This document shows positions 1 to 12,840 of a stretch of DNA of 64,000 bases, piece by piece. This DNA is from Artemisia argyi. Taxonomy: Eukaryota; Streptophyta; Magnoliopsida; Asterales; Asteraceae. Location of the stretch: the NCBI GenBank assembly GCA_030686995.1, contig CM060691.1, positions 87,727,055 through 87,791,054 of the forward strand. The letters are read 5' to 3'. The translations under genes were made by a program, and so were the position numbers. Within the stretch, counting starts at the first letter, position 1. Every line of letters begins with the position of its first letter. The notes beneath the pieces were generated by a model. It was not told where the DNA came from. It made no database searches and saw only the letters and a program-made list of their open reading frames with translations.

Positions 1-572
1 CTATTTGGCGGCGAGATGACGGCGTTAGACATTTGTTCTTGACGCCGTCACCTTCTAAAATCTATATATAGTTTTCTATTTTTCATTCATTAAGAGGAAC
101 TTATGTGGAGAAACCCTAGGGCCGAACTTTGTGAACCCTAACTGGTATTTTACAGTAAATTCAAGGGTTTTAACCCCTTGAATCCTTTCATGTGCTCACA
201 ACCGTAGTTTCTCCCATATATTGCTCACAACCGTAGTTTCTTATAGTTTTATTTTCATTTCTAGTATTTTATTTTGATTGCATCTTAGTATTAGGTTAGT
301 TGAATAGCAACTAATTCCGCCCAAATCCTTCAAACCCGAGATTTTTACTTGCTTTCCTAAAAATAAAAAAATACAAAAAAGAATCATCCCTCATCTCTAG
401 ACCTAGTCTTTAGGTTTTCTAATCCTAGCGACACTATTCCTAGCTGAACGATCAATCCTCCGGTACTTGTCATTATACTATAATACATCGATCAGGTACA
501 CTGCCTGGTGGGGGTTGTAAGCTTCTCGAGATCCCTCGAGAGGTAAAGCTTGGTGCAACCCTACGCACATCA
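1..572 (+). mobile_element. A-family LTR, 3' part, plus strand, cut by window start
   Basis: This matches the 3' two-thirds of the LTRs at 40542-41516 (plus strand) and 40264-42663 (minus strand). It starts in the TGACG-rich U3 region, has a TATA box at 63-71, and ends in CACATCA at 572, the usual LTR end of this family. The next bases, CTAAT (573-577), begin the interrupted C-family LTR. The uninterrupted C copy near 7448 reads TTGCTAATC at this point, so CTAAT is the probable target duplication; its left copy is outside the window. It could be a solo LTR or the 3' LTR of a full element lying to the left. Confidence 0.85.
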
Positions 573-1546
573 CTAATCTTTACATAACCCTTGTGAAAAG
601 TATTTAACCTTAGCCCCTAACATCTTGTGTAGCTCCTAATTCAACCATGGAATCACTAAACAAACTCTTGATTCATGTAGAGACTAACTATGCCTTCAAC
701 TTTGGTATGTAACTTATAACTTAGAAATCAAAGGATCATGGTTTATGGATTTGTGTGTGGCGTTTTTATGGAGATGAAAGGAATAATATGAGTTGCTTTT
801 ATAGTGTAAATGAGGAGGTTAGGAAGGTGTTAGGAAGGTGCCTTAAGGAGGTGCAAGAGTTGGGATATTTCTAAGGCTTGGTAAGTAAGTTTCAAGACTT
901 TTCAACACATAGACTTATCTTAAGTGATCAAGGCCTATCTCAATCCAACAAGGCTTGTGACGTATCATAAAATTTCGTCCAAGGTCTATCTTGGATGACT
1001 AGATATGAGTTTTGATAATATCTTGCTTTTACGGAGTCAGTTTTGGTCCCGGTAATTGCTAACGATAAGTCGTTAGGTCCTGAAACTTAAAATCAGGTAT
1101 CTTAAAAATATGAAACTTATAAATATGTTAAAACTTATTAATATAACCTATCTTATCATATTTAATGAGTGACAAGTTCTATCGGGTTGCTTAAACGCTG
1201 TTAAAACTGGAAACGCGGGTCTAAAACGCGTAGTTCGCGTAAAACGCTGAACTGGAAAACGTAAAATTCCGAAACTTTTGGAATTGTCGTAAAATGAGAG
1301 AGATTCATATTTCTATTGTTTATAGTGTTTTATGGACATATCAGGATGCTGGAATGACGTTTAAACCTAAAAGTAAATCTCGAACACGGTTTCGTGATTT
1401 TTGAAGAAATGATCCGACGAGTGTCAACCTCTCGAATTATCATTAAAATAATTTAACTTACGAGAATATGAAATAAAAATTTTGGGAATGAATAGTGAAA
1501 GTGAATAGTAAAAATGAATAGTAATCCGGAAATGCGAGTTGTTACA
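573..1546 (-). repeat. C-family LTR1, truncated
   Basis: The stretch is colinear with 7448-8425 and 11370-12372 over about 975 bp. It holds the LTR 5' end (TGTAACAACTCGC on the minus strand, at 1546) and is cut at 573 by the A-family LTR. The rest of LTR1 would be left of the window. No gene is seen. Confidence 0.85.
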
Positions 1547-2065
1547 GTCTCTACCCCTTAAGGGAACTTCGTCCCGAAGTTCTGTTGATGTTAACTACTT
1601 ACGGTGTGTCTAAGAGAATTCGGGATCTCTAATATAGTGGTGTTTACTCTGATTCATCTAAGATTGTGGTTAAGGAGAGGTATCGGATGCAAATAAGCCC
1701 ACTTATTTATAACTCATTACTTACATAAAGAAGCGTCCAAATTTATGTAAGTAAGAGATCATAAACTTATGGTTCGGTGATTTACAATTTATTTATTTAA
1801 ATAAACAGGCATCCCAATCCATTTAAATAAGGAGATCCTAATTCATCCTACTTAAGAATTTCCGGCACAAAAATCGCTCTCTGAGACAGATAGTAGGATA
1901 ATCAAGTCATCAAATCCCTAAAGCTAAGCAATAATATTATTTAACTCAAATCTTATGTCTCATCAAACAAGAACTGTCATAAGATCAAGTTAAATAATTA
2001 GTTATTACTGAGCTCCATATTTCTAATGACTCGACTAAATTTTTGGGGTTCCTTATAATACTAAA
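1547..2065 (-). repeat. C internal region, PPT side
   Basis: This is the same sequence as 8426-8944. Next to LTR1 it has the purine tract (minus strand AAGGGGTAGAGAC) that would prime plus-strand DNA synthesis. It ends at 2061-2065 in CTAAA, the left target duplication of the solo LTR that follows. There is no ORF of note. Confidence 0.8.
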
Positions 2066-5056
2066 TGTAACACCCCCAAAATACCGCAGCGGAAGACTGT
2101 GTCATAGGGGTGCTACTTCATAATACAAAGTAGAAGTTATAGAAAACGAACTCTAAATGAGACGTTTTGAAAAGTTACCATTCGATTAATGAATTCAAAG
2201 TTACAAACATGAGATTCCAAAGTATGATACATAAATGTATACAAATGTTTTGAATGGTAAATGATAAAAGCGTAAGTCTTCAGAATATGCAGCTTGACTC
2301 TAAGTTCCACGCACTAGCTATCGCCTTATAGACCTGAGATAACATGCTAAAGTGTCAACACAATGGTTGGTGAGTTCATAGAGTTTGTCTTAAAACAGTT
2401 GAAAAAGCCTTAAAGAATGATCACACAGCAAAGGCATCATGAATCCACTCAGTTACAAGTCCCGCCATAAGAGACTTGTAACCTGTGTGTTCACAACCCA
2501 CTGCTACAATATAGTATAATAAAGACATGTATAAGTTCATCAAGACAATTAAGCAATTAGTAGTGAGTCTCTACTTCATCTCCGAAGACCTCACTTTAGG
2601 AGCCAATTCCCAAAGACAACTGGGAGTCAATTCCCAAAGACAACTGGGAGTCAATTCCCAAAGAAAACTGGGAGTCAATTCCCAAAGACAACTGGGAGCC
2701 ACTTCCCAAAGATAAAAGACAGTCATGTATGTATTAAATCAAGTATAATGCCATCAAGTATAAGACAATCAAGTATAACACAGTCACGTATAAACGTTTT
2801 GAGTATTTGTACAAGTAAGCAAGTAGTTGAGCATGTATCCCCCCCAAGAGTTAAAACAAGTACGAAAAGAGTAGGGGCTATGACTCACCTTAAGCTTATG
2901 TAATGAGAAATGAAAGTGGTAGTCGAATCGCGAAAGTCTCTAAGAGCAGCCTATAATAGAACGTTGCGACTTAGGTTTGGAGTAACGTCTAAGAATACGA
3001 AGAATTGCCTATATATGTCTTGCATATAGTTCATGATGTAGTACTTAGTATATAGTGTAAGTCTTTGAATATAAATGGTTTATGAAACATGTATAGTTTG
3101 TATATCTCTTACTACCGTTCGGGCCGACATAATTCAGAAGTCATGGAGTAAACGTTCGAGGAGCCAGGACACTTTAACTCGTAAATCCACAACTCGTCTC
3201 GACGGCTTACTCAATGAACTCCTCACATGAGGCTCCCTACTATTGTAGTATTTGATAACATATATATAAGTTTTGATCTTTAAAAGTTATATGGTCTTTA
3301 GCCGTGGCTTTGCCGTGACCTTGGTCATGTTACCATGGTCTTGAGACTCAACCTTGGCTTTAGCCATGGTTGTGGTCTTGGCTTTAGGTCATTAGACCTC
3401 TTGGTCTCATCTAATTATAATCATTATAAAGTCACTTGGTACTTAAAACGGGCTGTTAAGAATTTGAAGAAAATTATCACTCAGAAAGCGTTTTCAGGGC
3501 TCGAGCTTCTTTGTCCCTGAACGAAAACATCGTTCCAGACAACTTTCGTGTTTTAACTTTTTGATGAATCAGACTAGAAGTGGGACTTTCAAAATCATAA
3601 TTTGATCAGAATGCTATTTAGGCAGTTTTGCCGTTTTGGTTTCGCTAACTTCAAATGGTCATAACTTTTGACTCGTGTACTCGTTTTGGGTGATTCAAAT
3701 TGCTATGTTTTCCTTGTTAAGTCCTCTTTAACAGTAATTAAGTGTCAAATATCAAATTTATACTATTGTGGTCGTGGTTTTCCATAAAAATCACTAGTTT
3801 GCTTGTTTGCTTGTCATAAGTTAACATATGTATACCAATACTCGTTTTATCCATTTTTAAACATCATGAACACAATACAAAGACCATATATAGCATGAAA
3901 GAAACATAATAAGCATGAAATGATATTGAGCAAGAAAGTGTATAAGGGTTTGCTTACAACTTTTGGCTTTCTAAAGAAAGGAAGTCAAGTATAGAACTAG
4001 GACACTAAACCTAAGCTTGTAAACCCTTCACCATAACTCTTGTAACCCTTGCTAGCCTTGATCTAACCCTTGTGAAAACCATTTAACTTCAGCCCTAGTA
4101 ACCTTGTGTAGCTCTTAATTCAACCATGGAATTACCAAACAAACTTAAGAACTAGGTAGAGAATACTAAGACCTTGAACTTTGTAATGTAACTTGTATAT
4201 TGAAGATCAAAGGATCATGGTGCTATGAATAAAGAGTGTGGCGTTTTTGTGGTGAAAAGATGAAGGTATGAGCTTGTATTTATAGCATGAAGAGGAGGTT
4301 AGGAAGCTTACTAGGAAACTACACAAACTTGGTGACCAAGGTTAACTTGGAGCCAAAGTTGTAATTAAGTAAAGAATCAATGGTCAAAATTTAACCACAA
4401 GTGTGAACCCCCCCCCCCCTAGTGGCGGTTTGAATGAGGATAAGGTGACTAGATGATGACTCTTGGTCTTTGGATGATAATATCCTAAGTATGTAGCTAG
4501 TTTTGGACCCGTAAATTGCTAACCGTAAGTTTTTAGGCCACGAAACGTAAAACCGGGTATCCTAAAAATATGAAACTTGAAAGTATGGTCAAACATGTCA
4601 ATATACTCCATAATAAAATATAAAATGAGTGGTAGGTTCTATCGGGTGCGAAAACCCTGCTAAAAACTGGAAACACAGGTCTAAAACGCGCAATTCGCGT
4701 AAAACGCTGAACTGAAAAACGTAAAATTCCGAAACTTTTGGAATTGTCCTAAAATGAGAGAAAATCATATTTCTATTGTTTATAATGTTTTATGGACATA
4801 TCGGGATGCTAGAAGGACGTTTAAACCTAAAAGTAAATCTCGGACACGGCTTTGTGATTTTTGCAGAAATGATCCGACGAGCGTCAAACTCTCGGATTAT
4901 CGTTAAAATAGTTTAACTTACGAGAATATGAAATAAAAATTTCTGAGATGAATAGTAAAAGTGAATAGTAAAAAGTGAATAGTAAAAGTGAATAGTAAAA
5001 AGTGAATAGTGAAATTTTCGGGAATAAAAGTTAACCTGAAATTGCGATTTGTTACA
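2066..5056 (-). mobile_element. Solo C-family LTR (LTR2) with TSD CTAAA
   Basis: A complete LTR of about 2.99 kb, TGTAACAAAT at its start (5056) and GGGTGTTACA at its end (2066). It is flanked by direct repeats CTAAA at 2061-2065 and 5057-5061. The uninterrupted site is visible at 8940-8950, where the same internal sequence reads CTAAAGTCATAT with one CTAAA. It is therefore an independent insertion reduced to a solo LTR. It is more diverged from LTR3 and LTR4 than they are from each other. Confidence 0.88.
2597..2713. repeat. 24-bp minisatellite in solo LTR2
   Basis: Four to five tandem copies of a unit around GGGAGTCAATTCCCAAAGAC. Each unit contains the interrupted palindrome TGGGAGTCAATTCCCA. 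It is present only in LTR2; LTR3 and LTR4 hold a different repeat at the homologous position. Confidence 0.85.
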
Positions 5057-5226
5057 CTAAAGTCATATCATCTAACAGCGTGGAACTAAACCAACAACTA
5101 ACAAAAAGCATATGCGTATGTAGTGTGTGTAGGGAAAATATAGAGGAGAGTCTTAACGTATATAGCAGTTATAGTCTAGGCACTAAATGCAACCTAGTTC
5201 TCTATAACCAAGGCTCTGATACAATC
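5057..5226 (-). repeat. C internal region, PBS side
   Basis: The other half of the internal region split by LTR2. Next to LTR3 it carries the primer-binding site, minus strand TGTATCAGAGCCTTGG (about 5208-5224), complementary to the 3' end of initiator tRNA-Met with few mismatches. Confidence 0.8.
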
Positions 5227-8200
5227 TGTAGCACCTCCAAAATACCGCAGCGGAAGACTGTGTCACTGGGGTGCTACTTCATAATACAAAGTAAAAGTTA
5301 TAGAAAACGACCTCTAAATGAGATGTTTTGAAAAGTTACCATTCGATTAATGAATTCAAAGTTACAAACATAAGATTCCAAAGTATGATACATAAATGTA
5401 TATAAAATGTTTTGAATGGTAAATGATAAAAGCGTAAGTCTTCAGAATATGCAGCTTGACTCTAAGTTCCACGCACTAGCTATCGCCTTTCTAACCTGAG
5501 ATAAACATGCTAAAGTATCAACACAATGGTTGCTGAGTTTATAGAGTTTGTCTTAAAACAGTTGAAAAGCCTTAAAGAATGTTCACACAGCAAAGGCATT
5601 GTGAATCCACTCAGTTGCAAGTCCCGCCCATAACAACACTTGCAACCTGTGTGTTCACAACCCACTGCAAAAACATAGTATGATAAAGACATGTATAAGT
5701 TCATCACAATAGTTAAGCAATTAGTCGTGAGTCTACACTTCATCTCCGAAGACCTCACATTTTTTATGTATCCAACATTCGCAAATGTTCGGATGTATCA
5801 AAGCTAATGGTCATCCAATAACTTAATTTGGACCCACTAGATAGCCTCAATGGTCATCCAACAACTTAATTTGGAGCCACTGGAAGTCTCACAATTAAGT
5901 ATAACGCAGTTAGATATAACACAATCATGTATGTATGAAATCAAGTATAATGCAATCAAGCATAAGACAATCAAGTATAAAACAATTAAGTATAAATGTT
6001 TTGAGTATTTGTACAAGTAAGCAAGTAGTTGAGCATGTATCTCCCCCAAAGAGTAAAAACAAGTATGAAAAGAGTAGGGGCTATGACTCACCTTGAACTA
6101 ACGATATCACAATGTATAATGGAATCAACGGATAAGCCGGGAAGTCTCTACGCGCAACCTAGAATATGATGATATGTCTTAGGTTTGGAGTAATGTCTAA
6201 GAATACGAAGAATTACCTATATATGTCTTGCATATTGTTCATGATGTAGTACTTAGTATATAGTGTAAGTCGTTGAATAAAAATGGTTTATGAAACATGT
6301 ATAGCTTGTATATCTCTTACTACCGTTCGGGCCGACATAATTCAGAGGCCATGTAGTAAACGTTCGAGGAGCCAGGACACTTTAATTCGTAAATCTACAA
6401 CTCATCTCGATGGTTTACTTTAATGAACCCCTCACATGAGGCTCCCTACTATTGTAGTATTTGATAAAATATATATAAGTTTTTGATCCGAAAAGTTACA
6501 TGTCCAAATAATTGAATAAACTTAGGAAAGTTTATTTTAAATGAAGATTGTTATTATCAATGAGTTTATTAAGCCTAGAGTGGACATTACTTATAAAGTT
6601 TCATGGTTGTTTGATGGAGTAGATCCAAATTGGTTGATTATGTTATAACTAAGACTTTAGTTCATGTTTTTTATTTTTAAAAGTTATATGGTCTTTAGCC
6701 GTGGCTTTGCCGTGACCTTGGTCATTGTTATCATGGTCTTGAGACTCATCCTTGGCCTGATCCATGGTTGTGGTCTTGGCTTTAGGTCATTAGACCTCTT
6801 GGTTATATTTAACCATAAATATTATATAGTCACTTGGATATTTAAAATAGCTGTTAAGAAATCGAATAAAATATCATTCATTATTGGTTTTGTGGGCTCG
6901 TGCTCCCGAGTTTTTGATGAAAACATCATTCCTGACAACTTTCGTGCTTTAACTTTTTGATGAAACGGAACAGAAAAGTGTCTTTTTGCGTGTTTAAGGT
7001 TCTGTCACAGAAAGTTTGAGACAGTTTTGCCGTAAAGATTTTAGTAACTTCTAATAGCTATAACTTTTGACTCATACACTTATTTTAGATGGTTCAAATT
7101 ACTATGTTTTCCTTGTTAAGTCCTCTACTACAATATGTAATTGTCTAATATCATGATTATAACATTTTGGTCGAATTTCACCATGGAAGTCACTAGTTTT
7201 CTTGTTTAATTAACATAAGTTAATATATAGTTTCCAAAACTTGTTTTACTAGTTTTTATGCATCATGAACATAACATAAAGACCATATATAGCATGAATG
7301 AAATATAATAAGCATGAAAATGATATTGAGCAAGAAAGTGTAATAGGGTTTCTTACAACTTTTGGCTTTCTAAAGAAAGGAAGTCAAGTATGAAACTAGG
7401 ACACTAAACCTATACTTGCAAACCCTTCACCACAACTCTTGCAAACTCTTGCTAATCTTTACATAACCCTTGTGAAAAGCATTTAACCTCAGCCCCTAAA
7501 ATCTTGTGTAGCTCCTAATTCAACCATGGAATCACCAAACAAACTCTTGATTCATGTAGAGACTAACTATACCTTCAACTTTGGTATGTAACTTATAACT
7601 TAGAAATCAAAGGATCATGGTTTATGGATTTGTGTGTGGCGTTTTTATGGAGATGAAAGGAAGAAGATGAGTTGCTTTTATAGTGAAAATGAGGAGGTTA
7701 GGAAGGTGTTAGGAAGGTGCCTTAAGGAGGTGCAAGAGTTGGGATATTTCTAAGGCTTGGTAAGTAAGTTTCAAGACTTTTCAACACATGGACTTATCTT
7801 AAGTGATCAAGGCCTATCTCAATCCAACAAGGCTTGTGAATTATCATAAAATTTCATCCAAGGTCTATCTATGATGACTAGATATGAGTTTTGATAATAT
7901 CTTGCTTTTACGGAGTCAGTTTTGGTCCCGGTAATTGCTAACGGTAAGTCGTTAAGTCCTGAAACTTAAAATCGGATATCTTAAAAATATGAAACTTATA
8001 AATATGTTAAAACTTATTAATATAACCTATCTTAGCATATTTAATGAGTGACAACTTCTATCGGGTTGCTTAAACGCTGTTAAAACTGGAAACGCGGGTC
8101 TAAAACGCGTAATTCGCGTAAAACGCTGAACTGGAAAACGTAAAATTCCGAAAGTTTTGGAATTGTCGTAAAATGAGAGAGATTCATATTTCTATTGTTT

Positions 8201-8425
8201 ATAGTGTTTTATGGACATATCGGGATGCTGGAATGACGTTTAAACCTAAAAGTAAATCTCGGACACGTTTTCGTGATTTTTACAGAAATGATCCGACGAG
8301 TGTCAAACTCTCGGATTATCATTAAAATAGTTTAACTTGTGAGAATATGAAATAAAAATTTCGGGAGTGCATAGTGAAAGTGAATAGTAAAAATGAATAG
8401 TAATCCGAAAATGCGAGTTGTTACA
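5227..8425 (-). repeat. C-family LTR3
   Basis: Full LTR of about 3.2 kb, bounded by the primer-binding site on the 5226 side and the purine tract at 8426. A TATAAAAG motif on the minus strand near 7675-7682 is a likely promoter. A two-unit, about 42-bp minisatellite lies at 5808-5890. No protein-coding gene is supported. Confidence 0.85.
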
Positions 8426-9105
8426 GTCTCTACCCCTTAAGGGAACTTCGTCCCGAAGTTCTGTTGATGTTAACTACTTACGGTGTGTCTAAGAGAATTC
8501 GGGATCTCTAATATAGTGGTGTTTACTCTGATTCATCTAAGATTGTGGTTAAGGAGTTGTATCGGATGCAAATAAGCCCACTTATTTATAACTCATTACT
8601 TACATAAAGAAGCGTCCAAATTTATGTAAGTAAGAGATCATAAACTTATGGTTCGGTGATTTACAATTTCTTTACTTAAATAAACAGGCGACCCAATCCA
8701 TTTAAATAAGGAGATTCTAAATCATCGTACTTAAGAATTTCCGACACAAAAATCGCTCTCTGAGACAGATAGTAGGATAATCAAGTCCTCAAATCCCTAA
8801 AGCTAAGCAATAATATTATTTAACTCAAATCTTATGTCTCATCAAACAAGAACTGTCATAAGATCAAGTTAAATAATTAGTTATTACTGAGCTCCATATT
8901 TCTAATGACTCGACTAAATTTTTGGGGTTCCTTATAATTCTAAAGTCATATCATCTAATAGCGTGAAACTAAACCAACAACTAACAAAAAGCATATGCGT
9001 ATGTAGTGTGTGTAGGGAAAATAAAGAGGAGAGTCTTAACGTATATAGCAGTTATAGGGTACTAAATGCAACCTAGTTCTCTATAACCAAGGCTCTGATA
9101 CAATC
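8426..9105 (-). repeat. Complete C internal region, 680 bp
   Basis: The only uninterrupted internal region of element C. On the minus strand: primer-binding site 9091-9105 (TGTATCAGAGCC), about 650 bp of noncoding sequence, and a purine tract at 8426-8441. It has no gag or pol motif in any frame, which makes the element non-autonomous. Confidence 0.85.
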
Positions 9106-12100
9106 TGTAGCACCCCCAAAATACCGCAGCGGAAGACTGTGTCACTGGGTGCTACTTCATAATAGAAAGTAAAAGTTATAGAAAACGACCTCTAAATGAG
9201 ACGTTTTGAAAAGTTACCATTCGATTAATGAATTCAAAGTTACAAACATAAGATTCTAAAGTATGATACATAAATGTATACAAAATGTTTTGAATAGTAA
9301 ATGATAAAAGCGTAAGTCTTCAGAATATGCAGCTTGACTCTAAGTTCCACGCACTAGCTATCGCCTTTCTAACCTGAGATAAACATGCTAAAGTGTCAAC
9401 ACAATGGTTGGTGAGTTCATAGAGTTTGTCTTAAAATAGTTGAAAAGCCTTAAAGAATGTTCACACAGCAAAGGCATTGTGAATCCACTCAGTTGCAAGT
9501 CCCGCCCATAACAACACTTGCAACCTGTGTGTTCACAACCCACTGCGAAAACATAGTATGATAAAGACATGTATAAGTTCATCACAACAGTTAAGCAATT
9601 AGTCGTGAGTCTACACTTCATCTCTGAAGACCTCACGTTTTTTATGTATCCAACATTCGCAAATGTTAGGATGTATCAAAGCTAATGGTCATCCAACAAC
9701 TTAATTTAGAGCCACTAGATAGCCTCAATGGTCATCCAACAACTTAATTTGGAGCCACTGGAAGTCTCAATGGTCATCTAACAACTTAATTTGGAGCCAC
9801 TGGAAGTCTCACAATTAAGTATAACGCAGTTAAATATAACACAATCATGTATGTATGAAATCAAGTATAATGCAATCAAGTATAAGAAAATCAAGTATAA
9901 AACAATTAAGTATAAATGTTTTGAGTATTTGTATAAGTAAGCAAGTAGTTGAGCATGTATCTCCCCCAAAGAGTTAAAACAAGTATGAAAAGAGTAGGGG
10001 CTATGACTCACCTTGAACTAACGATATCACAATGTATAATGGAATCAACGGATAAGCCGGGAAGTCTCTACGCGCAACCTAGAATATGATGATATGTGTT
10101 AGGTTTGGAGTAATGTCTAAGAATACGAAGAATTACCTATATATGTCTTGCATATTGTTCATGATGTAGTACTTAGTATGTAGTGTAAGTCGTTGAATAA
10201 AAATGGTTTATTAAGCATGTATAGCTTGTATATCTCTTACTACCGTTCGGGCCGACATAATTCAGAGGCCATGTAGTAAACGTTCGAGGAGCCAGGACAC
10301 TTTAATTCGTAAATCCACAACGCATCTTGACGGTTTACTTTAATGAACCCCTCACATGAGGCTCCCTACTATTGCAGTATTTGATAAAATATATATAAGT
10401 TTTTTATTCGAAAAGTTACATGTCCAAATAATTGAATAAACTTAGGAAAGTTTATTTTAAATGAAGATTGTTATTATCAATGAGTTTATTAAGCCTAGAG
10501 TGGACATTACTTGTAAAGTTTCATGGTTGTTTGATGGAGTAGATCCAAATTGGTTGATTATGTTATAACTAAGACTTTAGTTCATGTTTTTTATTTTTAA
10601 AAGTTATATGGTCTTTAGCCGTGGCTTTGCCATGACCTTGTTCATTGTTATCATGGTCTTGAGACTCATCCTTGGCCATATCCATGGTTGTGGTCTTGGC
10701 TTTAGGTCATTAGACCTCTTGGTTATATTTAACCATAACTATTATATAGTCACTTGGATATTTAAAATAGCTGTTAAGAAATCGAATAAAATATCATTCA
10801 TTATTGGTTTTCTGGGCTCGTGCACCTGAGTTTTTGAAGAAAACATCATTCCTGACAACTTTCGTGTTTTAACTTTTTGATGAACCGGACCAGAAAAACC
10901 TCTTTTTGCGTGTTTAAGGTTCTGTCACAGAAAGTTTGAGACAGTTTTGCCGTAAAGATTTTAGTAACTTCTAATAGCCATAACTTTTGACTCATACACT
11001 TATTTTAGATGGTTCAAATTGCTATGTTTTCCTTGTTAAGTCCTCTACTACAATATGTAATTGTCTAATATCATGATTATACCATTTTGGTCGAATGTCA
11101 CCATCAAAGTCACTAGTTTTCCTGTTTAATTAACATAAGTTAATATATAGTTTCCAAAACTTGTTTTACTAGTTTTTATACATCATGAACATAACACAAA
11201 GACCATATATAGCATGAATGAAATATAATAAGCATGAAAATGATATTGAGCAAGAAAGTGTAATAGAGTTTCTTACAACTTTTGGCTTTCTAAAGAAAGG
11301 AAGTCAAGTATGAAACTAGGACACTAAACCTATGCTTGCAAACCCTTCACCACAACTCTTGCAACCTCTTGCTAATCTTTACATAACCCTTGTGAAAAGC
11401 ATTTAACCTCAGCCCCTAACATCTTGTGTAGCTCCTAATTCAACCATGGAATCACCAAACAAACTCTTGATTCATGTAGAGACTAACTATGCCTTCAACT
11501 TTGGTATGTAACTTATAACTTAGAAATCAAAGGATCATGGTTTATGGATTTGTGTGTGGCGTTTTTATGGAGATGAAAGGAAGAAGTTGAGTTGCTTTTA
11601 TAGTGTAAATGAGGAGGTTAGGAAGGTGTTAGGAAGGTGCCTTAAGGAGGTGCAAAAGTTGGGATATTTCTAAGGCTTGGTAAGTAAGTTTCAAGACTTT
11701 TTAACACATGGAATTATCTTAAGTGATCAAGGCCTATCTCAATCCAACAAGGCTTGTGACTTATCATAAAATTTTGTCCAAGGTCTATCTTGGATGACTA
11801 GATATGAGTTTTGATAATATCTTGCTTTTACGGAGTCAGTTTTGGTCCCGGTAATTGCTAACGGTAAGTCGTTAAGTCCTGAAACTTAAAATCGGGTATC
11901 TTAAAAATATGAAACTTATAAATATGTTAAAACTTATTAATATAACCTATCTTAGCATATTTAATGAGTGAAAAGTTCTATCGGGTTGCTTAAACACTGT
12001 TAAAACTGGAAACGCGGGTCTAAAACGCGTAATTCGAGTAAAACGCTGAACTGGAAAACGTAAAATTCCGAAACTTTTGGAATTGTCAAAAAATGAGAGA

Positions 12101-12372
12101 GAGATTCATATTTCTATTGTTTATAGTGTTTTATGGACATATCGGGATGCTGGAATGACGTTTAAACCTAAAAGTAAATCTCGGACACGGTTTCGTGATT
12201 TTTGCAGAAATGATCCAACGAGTGTCAAACTCTCGGATTATCATTAAAATAGTTTAAATTATGAGAATATGAAATAAAAATTTCAGGAGTGAATAGTGAA
12301 AGTGAATAGTAAAAAGTGAATAGTAATAGTGAATAGTAAATGAATAGTAATCCGAAAATGCGAGTTGTTACA
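9106..12372 (-). repeat. C-family LTR4
   Basis: Full LTR of about 3.27 kb, closely similar to LTR3 throughout. It carries three units of the 42-bp minisatellite at about 9683-9812 where LTR3 has two. A short GTGAATAGTAAAA repeat lies near the 5' end at 12285-12350. It abuts the A-family 3' LTR at 12373. Confidence 0.85.
9683..9812. repeat. 42-bp minisatellite in LTR4
   Basis: Three tandem copies of a unit starting TGGTCATCCAACAACTTAAT. LTR3 has two copies at about 5808-5890. Confidence 0.8.
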
Positions 12373-12840
12373 GATTACATAGCATGACGGCGTCATGTAT
12401 TAGATTGTGATGCCGTCAACTCGCCGCCATAATAAAATCGTTTTGCCTAGATCTATTTGTGATGCCTTCATGTTTAAAAATGCTCTGGGTCGTCACTAAT
12501 GTTTGGACCATGACGGCCTTGGGTGACGCCGTCATCTCCTATGCTTAAAAACTCTCTGGATCATCACGTGTATTTTCCAAATCCACCTCTTTTGTAACTC
12601 TTGACGCCGTCATGTGGAAAGTCTTGACGCCGTCAGGTACTGTTCCAAGCAAGGAAAATTGAGACTTTGCCGTTTTCTTCACTTTTATGCTCCAAAAACG
12701 TCCAAAATGCTTCTTTTTCCATATTTCTCTCCAAAAGTACCTAAAATGACAAAAGGAACGATTTAGAGCAATATTTAATCCAATAATCTCGAATTCAGGC
12801 TTAAATGACCCCTTAAAAGTGGTTCACTTTTTGCCTCATC
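12373..12840 (-). mobile_element. Element A 3' LTR, 5' piece
   Basis: On the minus strand this starts GATGAGGCAAAAAG (12840) and matches the start of the LTRs at 42663 (minus strand) and 40542 (plus strand). It is cut at 12373 by element C. It contains about seven TGACGCCGTCA-like palindromes (12385-12640). The family's first T is lost at the junction with the integrase remnant. The rest of this LTR should be left of the window. Confidence 0.8.

Larger units (their letters stand above)
573..12372 (-). mobile_element. Element C: non-autonomous LTR retrotransposon concatemer
   Basis: Read on the minus strand the order is LTR4 (9106-12372), internal region (8426-9105), LTR3 (5227-8425), internal region (5057-5226 plus 1547-2065, split by a solo LTR), LTR1 (573-1546, cut by the LTR at 1-572). 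LTRs begin TGTAACAA and end in GGTGTTACA or GGTGCTACA. Each internal region begins with an initiator-Met-type primer-binding site (TGTATCAGAGCC) and ends with a purine-rich tract. There is no coding capacity: the internal region is only 680 bp and has no gag or pol. LTR length (about 3.2 kb), LTR ends and primer site resemble chromovirus element B, so proteins from a Tekay-like element probably mobilised it. The first bases of A's LTR after 12372 are GATTA, the likely right target duplication. Confidence 0.85.

Noticed and set aside
2597..2713. CRISPR-like repeat array
   Set aside because: The whole unit is repeated with no unique spacers, in a plant retrotransposon LTR. It is a minisatellite.
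4407..4421. Long poly-C run (also near 13401) as a regulatory G-quadruplex
   Set aside because: Single uninterrupted homopolymers do not make the four-tract pattern and may be length errors in assembly.
5510..5758. A possible 82-residue gene, conserved at 9388-9636
   Set aside because: The two copies are alike only because they lie in duplicated LTRs. There is no start context, domain or codon bias, and LTR2 lacks it.
573..12372. Satellite DNA array
   Set aside because: LTR ends, primer-binding sites, purine tracts and a target duplication explain the period as tandem LTR-internal units.
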